From positions 29,316,994-29,380,993 of the forward strand of contig NC_087252.1 of assembly GCF_037042905.1 (NCBI RefSeq): 64,000 nt of DNA. Reading direction: 5' to 3'. The DNA is from Lytechinus pictus. Taxonomy: Eukaryota > Echinodermata > Echinoidea > Temnopleuroida > Toxopneustidae. The position numbers and the translations under genes are program-made. The notes beneath the pieces are model-generated. The model saw only the letters and a list, made by a program, of their open reading frames with translations, was not told where the DNA came from and ran no database searches. Positions 1 through 11,909 of the stretch are shown here, in pieces; the first letter of the stretch is position 1, and the number at the start of each line of letters is the position of its first letter.

Positions 1-354
1 CTTTAATATTCAATACTTTCAACTGAATACCAGCCGGCCAGGTCACTATATTATGTAAAATCATGAGTATTTTACAAACAGCATTATGAACACCAGAATG
101 CTGGTGTTCATGATGCTGATTATGATGTAGCCATTTTTTATCTGACTGACAATTATTTATACATGTACGTATTTCACCTTTTACTCTGCTGCAAATATTT
201 CAGTTCTTTTTACATGTCTGGTTTTAGGAAATTGCAATATGTGTCATGATGGTAATGACTAGTTACATTTATTCTATTTCAATAACGGTTTTTACTTGTA
301 ATGTTAATGTTAAACAAATGATAAAAATTGTCAAGAAGTAAGAATTACTAGGTG

Positions 355-649
355 TCCAGGGCCCTGTCTTACAAAGAGTTGCTGGCCGTCCATAGTTGTG
401 ATTGATCGGATCAATCACAACTATGGACGGCCAGCAACGTCAACATCTGTTATGCATGTTTGTTCAAAAGATTTTCTAGATATGAATGTATATCCACAAA
501 TTCATTGATTTCTTGACAATTTGGTGTGTTCTCCTTTGTTTGCAAAGGAAATTTTGCAAATTTCCTGGAGAAAAAATTATGACACTGATGGATTTCCATA
601 GTTACGATTGATTGGATCAAACGTAACTCTCTGTAAGACGAGTCCCTGG
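355..649. repeat. Fold-back repeat with a 61-bp perfect palindrome
   Basis: Outer ends CCAGGGCCCTGTCTTACAAA and CTGTAAGACGAGTCCCTGG. Inside, 378-438 is a perfect palindrome with 30-base arms (GTTGCTGGCCGTCCATAGTT...) and one central G. Confidence 0.7.
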
Positions 650-672
650 TGCCCAGGCCTACCTTTGGAACA

Positions 673-830
673 GGGGCCCATTTCATAAAGGATTTACAAC
701 TGTTGTAACTTTGCGATCATGGCAACTACCATGGTAACAGGGCTCAGCAGCCAATCAAAATCCAGGTTGCCATGGTAGTTACCAAATGGCAAAGTTACCA
801 TAGTTTTTAACTCTACATGAAAAGGGCCCC
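673..830. repeat. MITE-like fold-back, GGGGCCC ends
   Basis: GGGGCCCATTTCATAAAGG at the left, CATGAAAAGGGCCCC at the right, with GGCAACTACCATGGTAAC and GGTTGCCATGGTAGTTACC as inner arms. Related ends at 7200-7336, 11182-11300, 23581-23712, 41061-41552 and 41757. Confidence 0.6.
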
Positions 831-950
831 AGGTCTAACATTTGGACTGTTTGAAAGTGTGTGCAATTACAATGCCCAAGCAAAATGATGTGGATTATAT
901 GTTTATAAGAGAGTGATGTAGATGCTTGTTATGTGGTCAACCATTTTCTT

Positions 951-1242
951 GTGGGGTGCTGTGGTCTAGTGGTTACGGCTCTCGTGTTTCAATCAGAGAG
1001 ACGAGGGTTCGATTCCCAACCATGGCGTGTTTTCCTTCAGCAAGAAATTTACCCACATTGTCCTGCACCCAACCCAGGTGAGGTGAATGGATACCCTGCA
1101 GGATTGATTCCATGAATGCACTGAGCGCTGAAAGACAGCTTGAGCTAAAGCAGGGGTAGTAATAATAACAATGCGCCTCGGAATAGATTATTTCTAGATA
1201 GATGGCGCTATATCAATGCCTATTATTATTATTATTATTATT
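951..1242 (+). mobile_element. tRNA-headed SINE, family 1, copy 1
   Basis: Polymerase III A box TGGTCTAGTGG at 962-972 and B box GGTTCGATTCC at 1006-1016, then a body with CCTTCAGCAAGAAATTTACC and CAACCCAGGTGAGGTGAATG, ending GGCGCTATATCAATGCC and (ATT)n at 1221-1242. The second copy is at 44446-44753. Confidence 0.85.
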
Positions 1243-2675
1243 CATCTCAGAACCATGACCTGTCAATGGAACTACTCATTAGTACTAGTCATAAGCACAT
1301 TTTCCTGTTACTGATCATGTGATAGATTTCAGCCAATCGATGATCAGTATCCAAATCAACATTTTATGAATATTTATGATGATATTCTTAATTCTGGATA
1401 TTATCAAGTTTATGTAACAATATTGTGACTGTTTGCCTAGCTTAGCTAGATGTTTATTTGTCATGAAAATTATATTAATGTTATTATGTTTATCGCCATT
1501 TACATTTACTGGCAAAACCTGTTTGAAATGATGTATGATATTCTTTTTCAGTAACTTAATATATGTATGAACATTGCAAGGTTTACATCTTTCTGAAATA
1601 GCTAATACAGATGTATTATGTGTACTGTATATAATCCTTTGGACTTTTAGATATCTGTTAAGGTTGTCATTTGATTTCAGTACAGTACTTAGTCTTGATA
1701 TTATATGATTCATTAAATGCATTAAATCCACTCTGCGGGGTGCTCAGGGGCATCCAGAAGGAGGAATATAAAAATAAAGAAATGTAGGAAATATCAAAGA
1801 CAATTAGAATTAACAGTTTCTCCCTTTAATTCTGAGTCATTAATACAAAATGAATTGAAAATTGAAATAAAATAAAATGGAAGAGTTTAATTGAAAGTTT
1901 AACAAAGAACAGACAATATTCAAAACCAAATAATGGATATTAAAATCTCAAATAACAGTACATAAACATTATTAATATCATGCATTTATTTGATAAAAGA
2001 TGCTATGAGGTACAAGGCCTCCTTTTTTCCGTCGACCTTGAAGACTACTGTACTTTTGATATTATGGCCATGGCTAAAGGTCGTTATCTCATAATATATT
2101 TCAAGCACAATTTATGATTGAACAATTTCTCTTTGCTTACAATAAAACCCCTGCTTTGATAATAACATTAAGAGTACTCTGTGTATTCCTCTAAAAGCAG
2201 TGCGTGATTTCAAATTTCATAATTTGTTTATTCCTTGTCTGTTGTCACAAAGTAAAAGGTCTAGTCCCAATCTGGTAAGTCTGAAGTGTAGAAAGTACTT
2301 TATCAATAACCCACAACTCAAAAACTCCTGAAGCCCAAATTTCCAACAGCAGCCAAAACAATTGTTTGCCAAACAAGCATATAAAACAGTGTGATATACA
2401 TGTATATTTGAATATTTCATAGCAATTTTTAGAGGTCCCTACGACAATAAAAGAATGACACTTCACTCACAATAGTTGAATAATTGTACCTTAATTTATT
2501 AGGCAGTTCATGTCTTCAACCGCGGCGCCGTCAAGGGGCGAATTCACTGTCGTTGCATTAACACTGAAACTACTCCACCACAAGGTGGCGCTATAACACA
2601 AACAACAAACATTGGCGCTAAATAGTTTGACTGGTATGAAAAGTTGGTTGTACAGTATGTAGCTATTGCAACCCT

Positions 2676-2821
2676 AGTCTAGTTCTAGACTCTATTTTAC
2701 TGAATTCCTTATCCCCCAATCGTACGCCAAGCCTGGTGAACGCGTGACCCCGAAAACCTGTACCCTGAGTTTCTTGGAGGTCGGGGTCATGCGCTCACTC
2801 GGCTTGAGGTACATTCAGTCA
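2676..2821. repeat. Nested fold-backs around MITE A copy 1
   Basis: AGTTCTAGACTCTATTTTAC at 2680 reappears inverted at 3434-3465 on the other side of MITE A, so an older palindrome was split. Between lies a smaller fold-back (CAAGCCTGGTGAACGC ... GCGCTCACTCGGCTTG, 2728-2810). Confidence 0.55.
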
Positions 2822-3432
2822 TTAAAGGTCAAGTCCACCTCAGAAAAATGTTGATTTGAATCAATAGAGAAAAATCAGACAAGCACAATGCTGAAAATTT
2901 CATCAAAATAGGATGTAAAATAAGAAAGTTATGACATTTCAAAGTTTCGCTTATTTTTAACAAAATAGTTCTATGAACGAGCCAGTTACATCCAAATGAG
3001 AGAGTCGATGATGTCACTCACTCACTATTTCTTTTGTTTTTTATTGTTTGAATTATACAATATTTCAATTTTTGCGAATTTGACGATTAGGACCTCCATG
3101 CCTGTAGCACAAAATGTTAAAATAATGGAATTCCACATGTTCAGGTAGGAATGAAACTTCATTTCACATGACAATGATGAGAAAATCAAAATAGTTCATA
3201 TTTCATATAATAAAATACAAAAGAAATAGTGAGTGAGTGATGTCATCGGTCCCCTCATTTGCATGCCGACCAGGATGTGCATATAACTGTTTTGAAAAAT
3301 TAAGCGAAAATTTAAAATGTTATAACTTTCTTATTTTACATCAGATTTTGATGAAATTTTCAGTGTTATGCTTGTTTGATTTTTCTCTTTCTATTCAAAT
3401 CAGCTTTTTGTTGGGGTGGACTTGTCCTTTAA
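2822..3432. mobile_element. Fold-back MITE family A, copy 1
   Basis: About 610 bases with very long imperfect inverted arms, starting TTAAAGGTCAAGTCCACC and ending GGTGGACTTGTCCTTTAA. Both arms carry AAGAAAGTTATGACATTT and a CTCACTATTTCTTTTG box. Four further copies are at 10333, 30856, 45366 and 47946. The outer TTAA (or TA) may be the target duplication. Confidence 0.8.
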
Positions 3433-3734
3433 GGAATTCAGTAAAATAGGGTCTAGAACTAGAATACTCCATCCCGGTGTATCCCATCTTGTCAAATATG
3501 GCATGAAATTGAACGGTTTAGCTGATATTTATGTTTAATTTAATAAATCTGCAATATTTTACCCCAAAAGAAAGCATTTTTGTCTCAGATGTTTGCTTTG
3601 AGATTTGGAGATATGTGATGACTTGCATTATAGATGGGGCTTTGCCCCCCCCCCCCCCCCCACACACACACACAAGAAAAAGGAGAAAACTCAAGAAGAG
3701 GAAGAGAGATGCTATTTTTCAATTACGGGCATAA

Positions 3735-3807
3735 GTGCCGCTGCCGGGGATCGAATCCCGGACTTTCCACGCATAGCCAGGCGCCTTAGACCACTCTGCG
3801 ACGGCAC
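3735..3807 (-). other. tRNA-like sequence, pseudo-tRNA or SINE head
   Basis: Reverse strand: acceptor GTGCCGT pairs with GCGGCAC; A box-like AGAGTGGTCTAAGGC; B box GGGATTCGATCCC. Two extra bases between T arm and acceptor and a mismatched anticodon stem argue against a functional tRNA. Confidence 0.45.
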
Positions 3808-3819
3808 CTCAACGGATTG

Positions 3820-4432
3820 AAAATGAAGAGTGAACAGAGAGAGAGAAAGAAATATATTTTTAAAGGCAAGAAAGGGGGAAGACATGGAATGGGGAGAAAA
3901 GGGGGAAAAGAAAGAAGGGGATAAGAGAAAGAGGGGAAAGAAAATGGTGAAAAGAGAGAAAGTAGGCAAGCTAAGGGGGAGAACATCCAGAGAAGAGAAA
4001 TTGAGAGGGTAAATAAGGGAAAGAAAAGAGAGGAGGGAAAGGGGAAGAAAGAAAGAAAAGAGGTGGAGAGATAGAAAGATGGGGGGAGAGATAGAAAGGA
4101 AAGCAAAAGAAGGAAAATTGACCCTCCCCCCCAAAAAAAAAAAAAATGAGAAAGGAAGAAAGATAAACGGAAGCAAACGAATACAAGGGAGAGAGGAAGC
4201 TATAAGGGAAATAAAATGAAGGTTAAAGAGAGAGAAGGGGAGTGAAAGAAGGCAAAGGAGCGGGAAAGAAACTGAATGAAAGAAAATAAATAGAGAAAGT
4301 AAAGAAGCGAAGGGAGAAGAAAGAAAGCTGAAAGGGAGAGGAGTAAAAAGAGAGATCTGTGACCCCCCCCCCAAAAAAAAAAAAAAAAAAATGGAAGGAA
4401 GGAAAGAGAAAGGGAGCAAAATATACTTTTAT
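3820..4432. repeat. Polypurine tract of about 600 bases
   Basis: The + strand is almost only A and G, broken by two C-run/A-run blocks at 4123-4146 and 4363-4391. Apparent long open frames on the minus strand here are low-complexity Ser/Phe/Leu translations, not genes. Confidence 0.85.
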
Positions 4433-4777
4433 TATCTGATCGGCCTTCCCATATACTTCGGGCTTGCTTTGTTATCAATTAAAAAGATGCGGGTGTGGGC
4501 ATGCAGAACTATTCAAAATCTATTGTTCTCATATTTTTCCAGTACAACATGGAAGAAAGGGGGGGGGTTAAGTCCGGATGCGAGCGCGGCCTTATTGCCT
4601 CCTGCGAGTCGTCCCTATCCATCCACCCAAAAAAAAATGCAAATGGGAAGATAATAGCAGTGCAGAAACAACGGCCCAAATCCCGTTCCCCATGGCTATA
4701 AAAATACAAAGGGAATTTGTTTTTTAATGAAGGAAGAATTCCTTACCTAAACGACCTAAAACCATGCGGATGGTAGT

Positions 4778-4946
4778 CCAGATTGAACCTTGGTGTTTGC
4801 ATGACTCCCATGCACTCTCGAATCAGTGCTAAACTACTCATCTTCCCTCCTCAAAGATGAGTGGATTAGCGCTGATTATTAGAGAGTTGGAGTCATGTGC
4901 CCTCTATGTTAGCTTTGGGAAAGGGAACGACCAAGGTCCAATCTGG
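4778..4946. repeat. Fold-back element
   Basis: Left CCAGATTGAACCTTGG, right CCAAGGTCCAATCTGG. Inner arms GCATGACTCCCATGCACTCT and AGAGAGTTGGAGTCATGTGC, turning at about 4852. Confidence 0.65.
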
Positions 4947-5318
4947 AGCCTGTTGCATAAAACTTTTTACCTGAGAAAAATCTGGTAAAAACTGAACACT
5001 AAGGTTAGTCTGATTTCTGCCATTGACTTTAACACAGATCAAAAACTCCGGTATAAACTACGCGGATGGCAGTTGTGACCCTAAAAACCTTTAACAGATA
5101 GATAGCTAGATAGACACAAGCGGATCCAGGTAGTGAAGCGACGTTAATTAAGAGAACGTTACAGAGATAGATTGTTTTAAGAAGAAAAAGTAGAAAGGTG
5201 AGGAAAATATGGCGAATAAAAGAAGAGGAAGAAAAAAATAAACGGATAAAGAACAGTGGGGGAAAAAAATTAGAGGATGGGAGGGGGGGGGGTGTGGTCG
5301 GTAAATATCAAACCTTTT

Positions 5319-5554
5319 ACACTCTAAAATAGAAGAGTAAAAAATTTACCCAATATTGGGTTGAAAGGGAACAAGCATGTTTGCTGTGTAATTTTCCCCC
5401 AATATTGGGCAAAATGGAAATGTAAAGTGTAAATTTCAACGCAATATTGCGTAAAGTTTGTTAAGTATGTGGTATTATTTTACCCATGTCATCTTCTCAA
5501 TTTACCCAATATTGTGTAAACCATTTTTTTTTTTTTTTTTTTTTTTAAGAGTGT
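5319..5554. mobile_element. MITE with ACACTCTAAAA ends
   Basis: ACACTCTAAAATAG at the left and TTTTTTTAAGAGTGT at the right. The interior repeats TTTACCCAATATTG several times in both orientations. Confidence 0.6.
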
Positions 5555-6439
5555 AGGTCACTAGGGCCTACACGTTAGCATTATTGAGAGTATTCACAAG
5601 AATTATGTGGTTTTCAAGTCAATAGAAAAAGTTAACTTTTCAGAGCTGAACCAAACTTTAGCTCACGCGTTGTGTTTACATATTTAAGTTTTAATAAGAC
5701 GCGTATCTTCTTCATAATTTTTTACAAATATTTGTAATTCTTGCAAATACTTTCTACTTATATTCTTTAGTGGCATATATATTTATGTATTTCTGAGTTT
5801 GTCATTATTTGCATGGTCTCTGTTTGCTCTAAAATACGAGTGATATTCGATAACAGGTTTGTAAATTTCATTTATCAATTTATTTATACATATATAGTTA
5901 TTTATTTCTTCATTTATTTATTCCTTATTGAAACATACGAGAGATATGGATCTAACCTATTCAGATAAAAAAAAAATTGTCAGAATGCTTCTGTTTTTCG
6001 AACTCAGCAGTTCAATCGATTTATATTCTCTTTGCACATTATGGTCGAGATGAATAAAGTACAAACACGATGTGCTTCATTTAAAAGTATTATACTGCAT
6101 CCGTTTGCAGGTCAAAGTCAATAATATCAGAGTTAGATGGAAATATAAGCAAATTGCAGGTCAAAGCTCATTGTCACACGGACCTTGGATATGCACATCT
6201 GCTTATTGGGGATTAACCATGCATGTGCTGGTGTCATTTAACTCTTCACACGCGAACATTCTCCAAATTATTTTAAATTAAAAAAAATCTAATTTTTCTT
6301 CCCGCTTCATTAATAAACGAGAAGAAAACATTATGAGCACAATTAATTACATCCCATTACTAGGGCCTATCCCCCATGATATAACCGTCCCACGGGGGGG
6401 GGGGGGGGGTCAAATGTATTACCGTACACATGCGTGACC

Positions 6440-6640
6440 AAATTATCTGATTTCCAAACACCCCTAAACGAGTTTTTCTCTGTGTGCAAAATAACCCCCT
6501 AAACAAGTTTTTCGCGGGCTTCACATTTTGGCCCCGGGAAAAAGCTTGGGGGAAAAAACAAACCCTAAACACGTTTGGCTGGTCTTAAAAAAACTTTTTC
6601 ATGAAAAAAAAACATACCCTAAATACGTTTGACCCCGCGA
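6440..6640. repeat. Degenerate tandem motif CCCTAAACACGTTT
   Basis: Four diverged iterations (about 6460, 6494, 6562 and 6616) of CCCCTAAACGAGTTTTT-like sequence, every 35-70 bases. Confidence 0.45.
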
Positions 6641-6894
6641 TTGACCATTGACTCGTCTTTCAAGACCACCTTTTTTAATCGGTGTTTTTGATATCCTTAA
6701 TGAGTGCGCGCGCGGCCCGTGTCCAAAACTTAAAAAAAAAACAAAAAAAAACACCCCTTTAATTTGACTGGGATAACCGTCTGCCAAACAAATTTGACCA
6801 ATAACGGGATATCAAGTCCGGGGATAACATTTTTGGTCGATTGTTGACCATCGTTATTTACTCCCTTACATGCTATGGGTGATTTAGGTATATT

Positions 6895-7195
6895 CTCATT
6901 TGGTCCGGCCCAATATCCGCATGGTCTAATTGCCATTTAGCCCACTCACCAGTTCGTATATACCCAGTTGGTCCATAAACCATTTGGTCTAATTGGATTA
7001 GTGTTAATGGGTATTAGACCAGCTAATTATTAGACGAAATGGTTATAGGCGAACTAGTAATTAGACGAAATGATTATTGGACCAAATGGTCATCGGACCA
7101 AATGGTTGTTTGATGGAATATTGATGGACTGAATGGCATACCATGTTATGAGTGGACGTGGTGGCAGTATACTAATCGGCAATTTACCATTTGAA
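6895..7195. repeat. GGTCTA/TAGACC fold-back repeat, copy 1
   Basis: Short units such as CCATTTGGTCTAATTG run one way up to about 7000, then their complements (TTAGACGAAATGG, TTGGACCAAATGG) run the other way. Copies at 8110-8440 and 36060-36712. Confidence 0.65.
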
Positions 7196-7199
7196 CAAG

Positions 7200-7336
7200 G
7201 TGCCGTTTCATAAGCACTTGTTATAATAAGAAATGCACGATTTCCATGAAAATTTACCGACTACCAGCCAATCAGATTGAAGGATTTCAGTAGCTTAAAA
7301 CTTAAATTTGTTATCATAACAAGCAACAGGGCCCAA
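7200..7336. repeat. MITE-like repeat, TTTCATAAGC / GGGCCC type
   Basis: GTGCCGTTTCATAAGCACTT ... CAGCCAATCAGATTGAAGGA ... AACAAGCAACAGGGCCC. A relative at 28340-28470 shares the CAATCA(A/G)ATTGAA(G/T)GATTTCAGTAGC core. Confidence 0.5.
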
Positions 7337-7551
7337 AAAGTTGGTCAAAATGCCGACCAACAATATATTATTGTTGGTCATAACTTATGCCTAATCCTTG
7401 TAATGTTCAATTAATTACCATCGTTAGTGGTAAAAAAATCTCTTTCTTTTCATTATTTTTATTGGCAGGTACGATTAGGTCAAAATGATTTAAGTAGCAA
7501 AAGATAAATTTTGTCATTTTCATTCTTCTCAAGTGTCGAAAAAACTATGAT

Positions 7552-7772
7552 ACACTCTAAAAACAAAATCAGTCAAAATGACTAGTTAATAGGGTCAGCT
7601 GGGTGCAACTGTTATTCTAGTCATATTACTATTTTCTAGTCGTATTTTACTAGAACAGAGTTATTTCTAACTTAGAATATGTGTCAAAAATCATAAGAAG
7701 TGTGACTAGCATATCAGTTGCACCCAGATGACTACTTGTCTAGTCAATTTGACTCATTTGTTTTAAGAGTGC
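7552..7772. mobile_element. MITE with ACACTCTAAAAACAAA ends
   Basis: Left ACACTCTAAAAACAAA then AGTCAAAATGACTAG; right AGTCAATTTGACTCATTTGT then TTTAAGAGTGC. Arms also share GGGTGCAACTG and CAGTTGCACCC. Confidence 0.65.
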
Positions 7773-8109
7773 ATCATACACTTCTTTCATGTCTTTAGTA
7801 TTTACCGCTAAACAGGATTATGACCAAAACTAAATTTCATATTTTAAAGGGCTCTGGAAAAAATGACTATAGTACTGAAATGAAGAGGCGACAGTTTTAA
7901 TACAATTACAGATTTAAGAATCTATCGCTCGAGTTGCTTCTTATCATCTTTAAGAAGAAAACAAAATTACATTGTCATTACCGATGTCGAAGACGGAAAA
8001 AAAATGTGATTTTGATTTCCCTACCCTTCTTCGATGATATTACGTATAAATCATGGTCACATGAGCATACATGGCTCTGGAAAGCGCGGGTGCAGCAAGG
8101 GTAAATTGC

Positions 8110-8440
8110 CAACTCGTCCACTCACCACATGGTCTACCTTCATTTAGTCTAATGCCATTCCGTCCATCAACATTTCATCTAACAACCATTTGGTCCAATC
8201 ATCACTTCGTCTAATCATCATTTTGTCTATGACCATTTTTATCTCATAACCAGTTGGTCTGATATCCAGTCCATTTTCATTCATTTTGCTCAATTCACAC
8301 TTAGTCTAATTAGACCAAATGGTTTATGGACTAAATGGCTATTGGACCAACTGGTTATTATAGGCGAAATGGCCATTAGACCATGTGGATAGAATGGACG
8401 AACTGATCAAATGATAGTGGACGAGTTGGCATTAGAGGAA
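8110..8440. repeat. GGTCTA/TAGACC fold-back repeat, copy 2
   Basis: CAACTCGTCCACTCACCACA to GTGGACGAGTTGGCA, an inverted pair made of roughly 17-22-base units, turning near 8310. Confidence 0.7.
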
Positions 8441-8449
8441 TTGCAAATA

Positions 8450-10330
8450 AACCGCAGCATGCACCTCCTAGATTTTCGGGGGGGGGGGGGGGTGCTACGT
8501 ACGTCATACACCATAGGCAACACCCCCTGAAAATGAGGCTGGTATGCTGAAAATCATATAAATGTAGAACTTTGACCTAAACCAGCTCTTTAGAAATCGT
8601 TCCTAGGCCGGTGGCATAATATTGAAACACGAGAGAGGATAATCATTAAACGATCTATCAGGGGCCTCACTAATTCTAAGGTGAGATATTTATTTATTTA
8701 TTTATTTATTAGAAAATATTTATTCAGGATAAAAAAGATCAGCTAAATTGCTGTTTTACATCAATGTCCTGATTTAACAGGGATAAAAAACATATAAAGT
8801 TACAATAATATCATGATGCAACATACATATAAATATTTAAACTTAGCTACTAAAATATGATAAAAAAATACTGTAAATAATTATGTTAAGACATTGAAAA
8901 AATGAGATTACATAGTTACTGAAATATGATAACAAAATACTGTAAATAATTATATTATGACATTAAAAAAAATGGAATTCAGTTCGAACTAGTTAAGTAA
9001 TCACGGCAAGATAATCTGATAACACCACCCCAACCTTTCACAATGATGCTTCATATGATAAGTATTAGAGGAGAATGAAACCCTTAGAACAAAAATAGCC
9101 CGTGTGAAATCAGAAAAATCAAAGAAACAGACCAACGAAAGCCTGAGAAAAATCGGACAAACAATGAGAAGGCAACGAGCACCCGAACAATGCGATCACC
9201 AACGCTACGGAGACCTCCACACCGGCAACGCAACAAAGATGTGCGATGCCACCTGCGAACAACTCTCCCCTGGGCCGGCATCTCACAGTCCATTAAAGGG
9301 AAAGCTGCTAACATGCGACACCACACATCCCCGTCGCACCGCCAATTGGAGGATCCCCACAGCACCAGTGATCGCAACATTCAAACGCCCACAACCCTCC
9401 CACCGGCCGCCCGTCCGACCCCTCCCAAACCCCCGCCGATCTGCCTCCTCGACCCCTCCGCCTCGACACCAGACTACCTATTCCAAAGATTATACATTCT
9501 CTTGAAGGAGTTAATTGAAGGTAGATTTTGAAGAAAATGTGGTAAATTATTCCAGATTTTTTATTCTGAAAATAAAAAAGACCTCTTAAAACATTCCAAA
9601 TTCGGTTTGGGTGGTATAAAGGCCCGTTTACACCGCATCCGGCACGGCGACCGTGCACGGCATTCCGGCACGGCATACGGCACGCCGTGCTGTTTTCCAG
9701 TTTCCACTGCCCCACGGCACGGCAATAAAGCCGTGCACGGATCCCGTCCAGCAGGCAAAAACCGTCCAATGTACCCATGAAAACCCAAGGCAAAGAAGCC
9801 TGCTTCAGGCGTGGCAAGAAGTAATTTTTAAGGATTTTCGTGTATCTATGTCCTATGTATAAATTAATCTTGTCTTGAATTCCACCAAGAAGCATCAATC
9901 TGACGGACTGCTCATTGGACAGACACAAATATTCTTTGTTATTCACTCATATCTATACGGGAATTGATCGTTCTATTTAAATGTAATTGAATTTTGTCAT
10001 GATTAATCTTTTTATTTTACACTTTGCTTTCCATACTTCACTTCCCATTTCTATGCCATTGTCACCTGTTCATCTCATTCCTTAGTTTATCTCATTCCTT
10101 ACTCCTTAGTTTATATATCAGATTCTAATGCCATTACAACTCCACATGTTTCTATTGTCTTCTCATTTATATTCAGAACATTCTTCTTCATTCATGACCT
10201 CGTGCTCATTGGTTCACCTTTCACCCTTAGTTCTTCCACTTTTCTTGATTCTTCTATTCTCTCTGTTTCTATTAGTTAAATTGGTTATACAAAATTATTT
10301 CTGAACATATTTGAATACGGTATATTATTT
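8450..10330. other. Gene-free stretch
   Basis: A G-run at 8479, TATTTA simple sequence at 8690, a GC-richer block at 9090-9480 whose open frames on both strands look accidental, repeat GGCCCGTTTACACCG at 9621, then AT-rich DNA. No gene recognised. Confidence 0.5.
9621..9750. repeat. GC-rich repeat GGCCCGTTTACACCGCATCC, copy 1
   Basis: GGCCCGTTTACACCGCATCC followed by GGCACGGCGACCGTGCACGG. The reverse copy is at 20290-20450. GC content contrasts with surroundings. Confidence 0.55.
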
Positions 10331-10332
10331 GT

Positions 10333-10890
10333 TTAAAGGTCAAATCCACCCAAGAAAACTATTAATTTGAATAAATAGAAAAAAGTCAAACTAGCATGAT
10401 TCATGCAGAATCGGATATAAGAAAGTTATGACATTTTAAAGTTTCGCTTATTTTCACAAAAGAGTGATATGCACACCTCAGTGATATGTAAATGAGACAG
10501 TTGATGTCCCTTACTATTTCTTTTTTTTTATTGTTTGAAAAATACAATATTTCATTTATTTGACAATAATGACCAACTTGACTAAACCAATGCTAATTCT
10601 ACATGTTCAGGGAGGAATTAATTGTTGTTTCTCTTGACAATGAGAAGAAAATTACATTTCATATAAATAAAATACAAAATAAATAGTGAGCGAATGACGT
10701 TATCAGTCTCCTCATTTGCATACCGATCAGGATGTGTATATAACTGTTTTGTGAAAATTAAGCGAAACTTTAAAATGTCATAACTTTCTTATTTTACATC
10801 TGAATTTGATGATATTTTCAGTGTTATGCTTGTTGGATATTTCTCTTTTATTCAAATCAACTTTTTTATTGGGGTGGACTTGTTTTTTAA
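10333..10890. mobile_element. Fold-back MITE family A, copy 2
   Basis: TTAAAGGTCAAATCCACCC to GGGGTGGACTTGTTTTTTAA; same internal boxes as copy 1. Lies upstream of the MADF-BESS relic's 3' end. Confidence 0.8.
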
Positions 10891-11909
10891 AAGCAATGCC
10901 AAGTGAGGTCTGGCCCAATAAATAAGAGCAACACTGGACTTCATTTTGTCGAAATCTTTATTTTGAGTTTAGTTCAGCTCCAAATATATTTTAGGTTCTT
11001 CAGCAATCTACATTATATTTGTTGTTGAAAAAAAAGTGATGCTCATTAATTTATTACAGAAAAAAATAATACGAGATATATAAACAACAAAAAATGCATG
11101 GGGCGTCAAAAAATTTCTTGAAGATGAATGTATTCTTTTTATTTCACAATCAACTTTCTTTTGTCAGTATTCTTCATGTCCAGGGGCCCATTTCAAAAGT
11201 ACTTTAACATTATGGCAACTACCATGGAAACCACAATTATAATTGGATGTTGCGCCATATTAAAGACAAAGTTATGATAGTTGTACCTCTCTATGAAACA
11301 GGCAACAGGAGTGTCATTGCCATTCTGTTTAGAGATGAAATTTTGTTTCTAACATTTTGTCATATTTCAAACAATCCTAGATCTCTGTTTCCAAAATAAA
11401 ACATTAGTCCAGAAACGTTCCGTCCAGTACCCATCCTTTTTATTTTCACAGTAACTGGTTTCATGTGTTGATATTTGATAGTGCATTACTAGTGATCATG
11501 TTAATACATGTATTTGCATGAACCAAATTTCTGTGATGTGCAAAATGCTCAACTTCTCTTATCTGTGAACAAATCCTGAATTTAAATTCAAGTATAATTT
11601 AAGAAAAATAAATATATTTTTAATAAATGGTGAACATGCTCAGACGATATTTTCCAGATCTACAAAAGAGGAAGATCATAATCCTTCACAATCGTAATTT
11701 CTGCAAATTGAGACTGACTTGCAACTGTAACAATGGGAGATGTACATTGGCGGTGGAAGCCAAAAAATAAAAAAAAGGTTATCAACTAAAAATTTAGGGG
11801 GGGGGGGGGACCTGTCCCCGCTTCCGCTGCCTATGGAGATGTCAAAGTGAAAAATTCAAGTGGAAATTAGAATAACACATTTAATGGTGTCGTTGTTTAT
11901 AATACGATA

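Noticed and set aside
3712-4419. 235-codon minus-strand open frame
   Set aside because: Low-complexity Ser/Phe/Leu translation of a polypurine tract.
9084-9946. Overlapping open frames on both strands including one of 212 codons
   Set aside because: GC-rich block and a dispersed GC-rich repeat; no family motif, frames shadow each other.
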